Positions 56,085 through 64,000 of a stretch of 64,000 nucleotides of DNA are shown here, piece after piece. This stretch comes from Kuschelorhynchus macadamiae (lineage: Eukaryota > Arthropoda > Insecta > Coleoptera > Curculionidae). Numbering within the stretch: position 1 is the first letter of the stretch; each line of letters opens with the position of its first letter. The notes below the pieces were generated by a model. That model was given only the letters and a program-made list of their open reading frames with translations, had not been told where the DNA came from and did not search any database. Location: the NCBI GenBank assembly GCA_030620095.1, contig JAUTXW010005178.1, positions 62,001 to 126,000 of the forward strand, given 5' to 3'. Made by a program: the position numbers and the translations under genes.

Positions 56085-57472
56085 ATGGGATAAGAATGGC
56101 TAGGCTCATTTTGAATCTCATTTGAGGTATTGGAATTGCTTCTGGAGTAGCTGCAGTGCTTACTTTACTTTACGGGCTTTACGGTTTATATTTGGAATAC
56201 AAAGAAGTGATTCTTGTAAGTCATATTTTCTAAAGAGAAAATCAGAATCATTCCATGTTTATATATTGTGGAATGTGTTAAGTTGAAGGAAATATAAACA
56301 TTTGAACTGAAGGAGCGTGTATTATCCCAGCAACTAGTAAAATAAAAAATATCTTTACATACAACGGGAAAAGTTATCATCTGCCTGTTAATATAAAAAA
56401 ATTACGGACTCTTACCAAAATTAAAAATGAAACAAAAAAAATCAAATTCAAAGGGCATATTATAATGTTAGGGAATATTTTGATGGTCAATGTTAACTTG
56501 TCTTGACTTTCACCTAAAATTATTCTTTTTGTTATGACCTAAATATATTTGTTTGCTTGGGTAATGTCTCTCTAAATTGTATGTACGTGTGTGTATGTAT
56601 ATGTTAATATTTACTATGTCTTTTTTCTACTTAGTAATTTCTTAGCATTTTTTCATATATTTTTTCTTTGTACTAAATACTCCTTAACATTCGAAAATAA
56701 ATTTAATTTTATCTGTGCGCACACCTCTCAAGTATATCTGTTACCGTGTTATCTGTCCTTTGTCCTTTGGTATTGGTTGAAATAGTTGTATTATGCCGTT
56801 TAAATGGTAGACCGTTTTTTTATGAAAACCGTAAACTTGACAACGTCGCCAATATCACTATCTAATGCAGCACGTACCCTGCAGTTTCTTACCGTGTAGT
56901 TAAGATATTTTTGAATATATGTTCCAACTTTCGCTCTGTATAATATTGTATTCGTATTTTTTTCTGTTTTGTACCATTTCTACATTTACTAAGTTTTTAT
57001 AGTAAGCAAAAGCTAAAGTGATTTGTTATAGATGTTGATTGACTAGGGTAAACAATGTCTGTATTTTCTAGTTTTCTCATATGTTACAACATAGTGCGTT
57101 AGGAAAATTTGTTAGCAACATATTTCTTTTGAGTTGTTTTAGAATTTTATCAATATTACTGTTTCTTACTGATAAAAAACTTAGTTGGAAATATATCCTT
57201 TTTTTATAGTTCTCATTTTTACTATTACATGCTTAGTAAGAACGGGTTTTATCTAAAAAACTTAGTAAAATAGCGAAATTATCTTTTACCAACAGTCATA
57301 ACTAGTAAGAATCCGATATTACTAACACTCTTCTCTTAAAAATATCGCGTTTTTTAGGTTAACATATCTAACTCTTTATGAGTCTTATTATTTTTTCAGG
57401 TTCTGTAGCAGGATATTCCTCCCAAATCGTCACCTGATTACGTCATCATCCATACACAGACGGCTTACTGGT
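56085..57472 (+). pseudogene. Two exon-like blocks with strong splice sites, unrecognised
   Basis: Block 1 (56085-56215) follows ATTATTTCCAG and ends at GATTCTT before GTAAGT. Its frame reads ARLILNLI, TGA, GIGIASGVAAVLTLLYGLYG, LYLEYKEVIL, with one hydrophobic, membrane-like stretch. Block 2 (57400-57472) follows TATTTTTTCAG and ends before GTAAGT; continued in the same phase it reads VL, TAG, QDIPPKSSPDYVIIHTQTAY, W. The two join in frame without extra bases, but each holds one stop. I do not recognise the protein. It may be a decayed host gene or a coincidence of splice-like sites. Confidence 0.3.
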
Positions 57473-57474
57473 GT

Positions 57475-59295
57475 AAGTTCTATTTTTAAGCGTTACATTG
57501 TGTAGCCACTAGCACTATTGCCAACATTGATTAAAGATTTTTTGCAGACATACTAAAATGCTAATTTCTGCTTAGAAATGTATCTTCAAATATTTGTTTT
57601 TTATTTCCTTGTATTACTTAATTGAGCGTTACCAACAAAAATCTTTTTTGGATTTTTCGCAACTGAATAAAAATATCTAACTCTAATTGAGCTTTGTTAA
57701 ATTCTTGAAACACTTTTCAAACGCGAAATTAGTATGAAACTTGGGAAACCAATTATAATCCAATTTGTCATATTAATAATAATCATGTCGATAAGCAAAG
57801 ACAATAGACTTCCAAATCGGGAAGTGAATCGAAAAAAGGATGCAAATGTTCATGTTATGAATATTTATCGCGTTCTGCCCTGGGAGGGAATCAAATTTAT
57901 GAATTGGTTCATGCATATTGATGGACACCTGTTTCAACACCTGTGGCTACCATCGGATTTCCTATGCGGGATAACATCGATATGGGATATTTAAAATTAA
58001 ATTGATGGGTTCTCGAATGATATATGTTATTTATACAGGGTGTCAAAGCAGCCGTTCTGCTAAATTAAATTTAAGGTAGGTATTTTTTCTTAACTCGTAT
58101 AATCTAAGACGTTAAATAATACATTCATGGGCGACGTGACGAGTATAAGTCTCTAAGCGGAGCAATTAATTTTTTTTTGCATTATAGCTCTAAAAGTGAG
58201 ATCAAATAAAACTTTTATGCTTGAGGCACATTTCTAATTGTGTATCCTTGTCCTTGAATGACATTTGATAAGACGAAATATATTTGTGTTCACCCAAGTT
58301 TACTTCCGGTTGACTTTTCTAGCCTAATATCTTCCTTTTTAACTCTTTGAAATTACACAGAATCCGAATTGTCCATCCAAAATACTGAAATGGTATGGCC
58401 ACTCATTTACCTCCTCAAAATTAATGCTGGGGTTGTAGGGTAAAAATAACCATTCTGCTTATTAAAAAAAATCATTACATTTTATTTATTAAATTCAAGT
58501 AAAGTAATAAAAAGAAAGCAGAATTACAAAAAGACAATCGTAACGAAACAAACAAGAAAAATTCCATGTACTTTACAGCTTATGAAAGCATAGTATGACT
58601 TTCAAATGAGTTGCAAGTTTTTCCAAATATGCTCTCATATGGTTTCGCCGTTAAATTCTTAGTTGTAAGTACTTCTTAGAAACAATGTTTAGATCAAATT
58701 ATTGTAATTACTGGGCACGTGTCGCGACAGCTCATATTCCAGAATGCGTTCTCGCTATGTTAATTTATTTTGACCAGTCGACAAAATTGCCACATTTCTT
58801 TATAACTTTGCTAAGCCAATGTCAGTTTTAAAGCATCAATAACAACAAATATTCAACTTAAACTCCTGAATACATATAAGGGTATTTATACGAAAGGTTT
58901 ATTATGTAAAAAGTAAAATTTAATAATACCTAAAGTGAGCTGTTAAAGACATGAATTTTAATGTTTCACCAGTTTTTTGTTAAATTGGCACCTGAAATTA
59001 TATATCACACTAATTGCCTTTTATTTTAGTCCATACCTTAATTATATTTCTCTTTCAAAAGTATAGGTTTTCAAATTACTTCCTAAATTTCAAAGTTAAA
59101 ATCAAAGTGGAAACGCCACTGAAAACCGGAAACAAGGTGTTGTCATTTTGACGGGCCATCGTTTTGAATCTTGGAACCTTCCCGGTCTCGTCAAGGTCAC
59201 GGCTAGGCTCTTTCCTGTACATATCCTGTATTTAAAAGTCTTTTAAAGAGCATTTATTTTAACTTGGAAATAGATACAGTAAGGGTTAATCAAAA
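57475..59295. other. Spacer with unrecognised open frame
   Basis: An 86-codon open frame (57734-57994) has a hydrophobic start and WEGIKFMNWFMHIDGHLFQH but no known domain. TATACAGGGTGTCAAAGCAG at 58034-58053 looks like a left element terminus; no right partner found. Confidence 0.35.
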
Positions 59296-59302
59296 AAACA
59301 AG

Positions 59303-61412
59303 GCCGATATTTCATATTTCGTTCGTTCAAAAAAAAATTGCTCTGACCCGTCGATTTTTATTTCTCGGGGGAAAGGTTTTGCGCATATCACCAGCCTTGT
59401 CATCTTTAAACTTCTAGTTTTTCAAATTTGATGAAGCCGTTTTTGAGAAAGTAAAGGAAGAAAAATGAAAAAAAAATGTGAGTTCTCTTTGTTATTGCTC
59501 GATGAAGAAAATGTTGAAACCCGTTGATTTTTATCTGGAAGAAGAAGTCTTTTATGTATATTTTCAATCCTGTTACTTCAAGCCCCCGCAGGGGTGAGCT
59601 TCCGCCCTTAAATTAAATGGGATTAAACTTCATCCGATACCTCATTTTAATGGTCATCAAATTTTCTTTTCGACAAATCCAATATAAAAATAAAGAAATG
59701 TTTTTTACACTTCTTATTACATTTATCACTCAAAAAATTAATGTAAATTGCAATTTTATCATGTGAGGAAAAAGGTAGTAAGTACTAGTTTTTGGTAGAT
59801 GTGCTAATATTGCAGCACAGGTATTTAATCAAATGAATCCAGATAAACATGTTCACCGAAAATACATAATTGAACTGGTAGTAAAGTTTAGGGAGACAGG
59901 ATCAGTAGCGAAACGAATACCAATCGCTCCAAAACGAATGATAGTGGATAACGAAGCAGTGGAATTTGCTGTTTTAGGCATCGTCAATATAGACCCTATA
60001 TTAAGCATCAGGCACTTACCTTTAGTATGTGGCATATCTCGTACGGGTATTCGCAGAATTTTAAAGAACACATGAATTTCAGCCTTACAAAATTTATCTT
60101 GTACAACAATTCAACGAAGATGATTTTGACAGACGTTTGGAATTTTGCGAAATTATGAGTGAACAAATAATAAATAATCCGGATTTAGTGTTCAATATTT
60201 GTTTTCCCAATGAGTCTTCGTTTTTGCTAAACGGGACTGTTAATCATCACGTAATTGTTGATATTGGTATGACGAAAATCTACATCTATTCTATGAGGTT
60301 TAACATCCAATCCACATTAAACATCCTGAGAAATTAAACCTCTTGATTGGAATTTATGGTGATTCTTTAATTGGTACTTTTTTTCTCACAGGAAATTTAA
60401 ATGGAGAAATTTATCTGCCATTATTAGAAGACGCTATCGTTTGTGTATTGAGATAAACGCTTGAAAATAATACCATTGTTATTGTTTGAATTGACATTTC
60501 AACAAGATGGTGCACCTCCTCATTATACCCTCGCTATTCGTGAATATTTAAATCGTACGTATCCTGGTAGATGGATCGGCTGAAGAGCAGCAATAGAGTG
60601 ACTTAACCCGCTTAGATTTTTTCTATAGGGACATTTAAAAAGCAAGATTTATAAGACTCAGCCACAGTCATTAAATGATTTATGTCAGCGGATCATTGAT
60701 GAATGTCGAGCCATTACACCAGATATGCTTCATAATGTCTAAGACCGTTTTGAACAAAATCTCTATTACTGTATGGATGCAGGAGGCCAACGCTTTCAGC
60801 ACTTATTATCATAAATAATGAATAAAATAAACAACATTTATATCTTGTGTCATATCTTTCTTTGTAAACCTAAACCATACCCATACCGTAAAGCTAAGCT
60901 CAAAAAGAATTTTTTTTTCCAGAAAAACAATGTCATTACATAAAATTAAAGTATAAACCGATACACATTTATAGTTCTATCAATGTTGACTTATTAACTA
61001 CCTACCTGATTATTAAAAATTGTTAGGCCTTGAAAAGAGAATTTATAATGACCTTTGAAATGAGCTAGAGAGAGTTGAAAATAATCGAGCAAAACTTTCT
61101 CGATGCAAAAATCAACGGATCTCAACATTTCTTCACCGAGCAATGATTTTTTCTTTTCACTGCTAAATCTTTATTTTTCCAAAAACGGTTACATCAACAT
61201 TTAAAAAATAAGATGCATTAAAAAGACAATTTGATTGCCTTTAAACTAAGGTATAACTCGACCCCTATTCCACTTTAAGATTTTGGAGTTGGAGCTCATC
61301 TACAGTGTACGGAAATGACAAGGTTGGTGATATAGGCAAAATCTTTCACCCGAGAAATAAAAATCGACGGGTCCGAGCGATTTTTTATTAAACGAACGAT
61401 ATGTGAAATATT
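59303..61412 (+). mobile_element. Mariner-like element with long inverted arms
   Basis: Left-arm text CGATATTTCATATTTCGTTC, GACCCGTCGATTTTTATTTC, TATCACCAGCCTTGTCAT, AGCCGTTTTTGAGAAAGTAA and TTGCTCGATGAAGAAAATGT, CCGTTGATTTTTAT reappears complemented and in reverse order in 61090-61412, for example GACCCGTCGATTTTTATTTC exactly. The arms are about 250-320 bp; the left has lost about 90 bp. They enclose the transposase relic. Exact ends and the TA duplication could not be fixed. Confidence 0.8.
59833..60814 (+). pseudogene. Mariner/IS630-like (DUF4817-type) transposase relic E
   Basis: The fullest copy of this family in the window. It starts MNPDKHVHRKYIIELVVKFR with a helix-turn-helix (VEFAVLGIVNIDPILSIRHL, CGISRTGIRRILK). 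After one frameshift near 60070: PYKIYLVQQFNEDDFDRRLE, FCEIMSEQI, FNICFPNESSFLLNGTVNHH. Then LIGIYGDSLIGTFFLTGNLN, LTFQQDGAPPHYTLAIREYL then PGRWIG, stop, AAIE, stop, NPLRFFL, TAG, GHLKSKIYKTQPQSLNDLCQ and a tail DAGGQRFQHLLS. The first catalytic Asp (FSDESSF) is Asn (FPNESSF), the QQD Asp is kept, and the third position is destroyed (LTPLDFF to LNPLRFF). Inactive. Confidence 0.85.
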
Positions 61413-61414
61413 TT

Positions 61415-64000
61415 TTCTTTACCGAAATAGTATTTGCAGATGATTAAATCTCAACAAATCGCAGAATCTTTTCTGATCCAAAAAAAAAAAATAAATAAAA
61501 CTCAATCTGTTTCAGTATCATATAACATTTTTTTAAAAACCAACAGTATTCGAATCAATTATCCAATGCTTCTAATTAAAGATTTCTAACTTGGTTGGAA
61601 ACACTTTTCAATAGTATTGCCACGCTATATGCATATCAAATAATTATTTAATAAAAGTCGTGAGCAATTGTAAAAAGCAATGGTTTCTTAATTATCTAAA
61701 TATAACAGAGCGAACCTTCCATATCTGGAAACAAGTTTCTGTAATTCACAACATTTTCGATTTGATTCAAAGAAGACTAATTTGCTTCATGGACCCTCAA
61801 AATACCTCAAGCAAGATTTCTGCTCCTACAAGCCGGCATGGTATTGCTGGTGAATTCTTCCTTCTACACATTCTTATTTCTAATCTGTACATTTCTTACA
61901 TACTAGATTTTTTAAGACTATGGCATACTAGATCTTTTTAAACTAAGCACGATAACCCTACAGATCCAAACTGATATTCTCGTATGTGAAGAGTGTTATA
62001 CTTCTCAGCCTTAAGAATGTGATTCTCAGAATGACACAGAATGGTGCAGAAATAAAGATATAACATTAATGTTTAGGTAAAAATTTGAAAAACTGTAACT
62101 CTCTTTCATTTGGGCATGATTTGAATGAAATTTTTCGACCCTTGGTCTGGCCCTCACCTCCAGCTAACATCTCTCCAGTTAATGTGCAACTTTTGTTCTT
62201 TATGAAGTGACATTCCGAACAAGAAGAGTTTAATTGCACCAACTTTCCAACCTACTATTTGACGTGGATGCGTTGGTACATGATGGTTTAAAATAATACC
62301 GCTGAGCTAAGGCTGCCTCATTGAAATTTATAAAAATAGAGAACATATCTTCTGAATTTTATAACATATGATGAAATAACACATATTGTGCCTTCCTTAA
62401 TCATCCATGTTATGAGAATAGGAGACTATTTTGTTGGCGTACAAAGCCCAAATAAAATTATCAAAAATTCTTATTTTATTTGTTCATTTCTAAAGCTGCA
62501 GGTAGCAGGGCTCTTTTTTACTTCAGATTTATTATTTTTCAACAACTATCTTTTCTTTATGTTCCAGAACCATGTAGGCTTCCAATCTTCTTGATTTGTC
62601 CCAAGGAAAAAACACATCTGTACAAAAACTAAGTATTTTTGCGACAAAAGAGCATCCGATTTTATTCATGGACGCAGTACAAATTACATTCATTTAGCAA
62701 AATTAGCACCTATTAATATTGTAACCGTGTCTCGAATGCTAAGCGACTTGTCAAGCGTTAAGGCCATAATGTAATTTACACTTGCTAATAGGTATCGATA
62801 AAGGAAACAATCAATGCACCCATGTGACTCGTGTATAAATTTTGGATATTACCTTGAGGTGCTAGACTGCTTGGTGCCAAAAAAATAATAGCAAACTTCG
62901 AAAAAATTCCGACCTATCTATCAATTTTTCAAGGAAAATAGTTCTGAGCAAATTTATGTGCAAATATAGTAAAAAACGTAATTTTTAGACAAAAAACATT
63001 TATTGCAGAAACAACTGATTCTACGAAAAAACACTAACAGCTTTTTTTTGTACAGATTTTAATAGACTACAATTTTGCTGATAACTACTTTTCCAAAAAA
63101 ATAAACTTTTTGAGATAATTGCCACAAATTAGAATTCGCTTCCTTTCATCCCCTAAAATAAAAAACTTACGGTTTAAATTTAGTGTCTTTTTAGGATATG
63201 TATAAGCAATTATGTCTACAGAAAAATCAAGTTTTTATCAAGAAAATTGTAAGGCCAGGTCCTCAAGAGGGTGCATTCACAAAAAACAATAGTACATTTT
63301 AGTATTTTGTACGTTATTAGTTAAGACTTACTTTCTTTACAAAATACTTTATTGGTTCAAGCTGTTTCGAAATAATTATTGTATTTCTAGCTATTTTACA
63401 AAAAAAAAACCTGTATAACTTATTAAAATACTGGATGAAACTGAGACAATATAAACTTTTTTATAAATAGGTCCAACAGTTTGAATAAAATAAGTCCTTC
63501 CAAGACAAGTCTACAGGGTTGTTTAAAAATAAAGTACTTTTGGAATTCAAATATAACGATTCTGTTTATTATGAAGACTCCTAAGCTTAACTTAATGTAA
63601 GCGCATACTGATTGTTCTGGCCCCCACTAACTTACATATTCAAATGAAATGGTTAACTAATTGGGTAAATCAAGATTAAATTCGTGTTCAAGCAAGTCTA
63701 GGCTGGGTTTGAAACACAAATATTTATTTATATTGCGCTTTGCGTTGTCTTGGTATGATCCTAAGCTTAAGAAACTTATAATTTAGTCTTGGGAGTTCTT
63801 CAAGGATTTTTTTATATTTATCCTTGGACTCAGTCCTCTTATGCGTAACCTTTATTTCGTTTCACGCTTAGTTCAAGAAGTTAACATTTTCTCAGTGTAT
63901 GATTTTTAAGATGCGGTAATTAGTGCAAATACTATTTTTAAAAGATTGAAGAGACGCACGCAGTATTGGATTAGTATTATCTCAGTAAATATTTTGTGTC
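61415..64000. other. AT-rich spacer, nothing recognised
   Basis: The open frame 61660-61941 (93 codons, starting MSNCKKQWFLNYLNITERTF) has no motif I know. CTACAGGGTTGTTTAAAAAT near 63511 resembles an element terminus without a partner. Confidence 0.4.

Noticed and set aside
57734..57994. 86-codon frame as a gene
   Set aside because: No domain, no recognisable splice context, and similar-length frames are expected by chance in the window.
61660..61941. 93-codon frame as a gene
   Set aside because: Composition unremarkable and no recognised motif or homologue signature.
1..64000. Bacterial-type systems (operons, CRISPR, toxin-antitoxin, phage), tRNA and rRNA genes
   Set aside because: No ribosome-binding sites with packed genes, no spacer-repeat arrays, no complete tRNA box pairs; all evidence points to insect intergenic DNA.

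Overview
The window is visibly AT-rich eukaryotic DNA, almost certainly from an insect. The reasons are long intron-like and intergenic AT stretches with no dense coding, insect-type transposable elements (Tc1/mariner, PIF/Harbinger, Crypton, Penelope, an RNase H-bearing LINE), and a short interstitial array of the arthropod telomere unit TTAGG. A beetle or another repeat-rich insect is plausible but is only inference. I found no intact host protein-coding gene, tRNA, rRNA, CRISPR or operon. Nearly everything that can be named is a decayed mobile element or a repeat.

Layout. 0.9-1.8 kb: Crypton-type tyrosine recombinase relic (minus). 2.1-2.6 kb: mariner-like relic A. 4.2 kb: Penelope terminal motif. 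4.57-5.54 kb: foldback MITE with about 290-bp inverted arms. 5.6-6.4 kb: tandem/dispersed repeat. 8.0 kb: Tc1 N-terminal scrap. 11.75 kb: frameshifted THAP domain. 15.4-17.6 kb: two Penelope elements head to head. 18.2 kb: 16-17 bp minisatellite, also at 48.65 and 50.7 kb. 21.9 kb: mariner-like relic B. 23.7-25.1 kb: second Crypton relic, split by a 487-bp MITE. 25.9-27.4 kb: IS630/Tc1-like relic. 27.9-28.2 kb: third Crypton fragment. 29.6-31.9 kb: LINE fragment between two direct repeats. 32.6-33.4 kb: satellite array. 36.4-37.1 and 52.3-53.1 kb: two relics of an ill-characterised multicopy family (probably DUF7869). 42.0-44.36 kb: a terminally complete but inactivated PIF/Harbinger element with Myb-like and DDE genes. 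44.66-45.72 kb: another IS630/Tc1 relic. 46.9-47.4 kb: TTAA-flanked MITE. 48.8 kb: perfect 25-bp hairpin. 49.3 kb: (TA)n tract. 51.6 kb: (CCTAA)5. 53.2-55.07 kb: terminally complete Tc1 element with about 380-bp inverted repeats. 59.3-61.4 kb: mariner-like element with long inverted arms.

The genes do not work together as a system; the window is a graveyard of cut-and-paste, tyrosine-recombinase and Penelope elements at different stages of decay. The most informative observations are a MITE insertion that can be undone to the base inside a Crypton reading frame, the Crypton whose catalytic tyrosine codon is a stop, the dispersed minisatellite family, the 25-bp perfect hairpin, and the two relics of the poorly described family. 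Three islands (about 13.7-14.1, 22.9-23.25 and 40.3-40.9 kb) look less random than their surroundings and may be conserved regulatory DNA, but that cannot be shown from one sequence.
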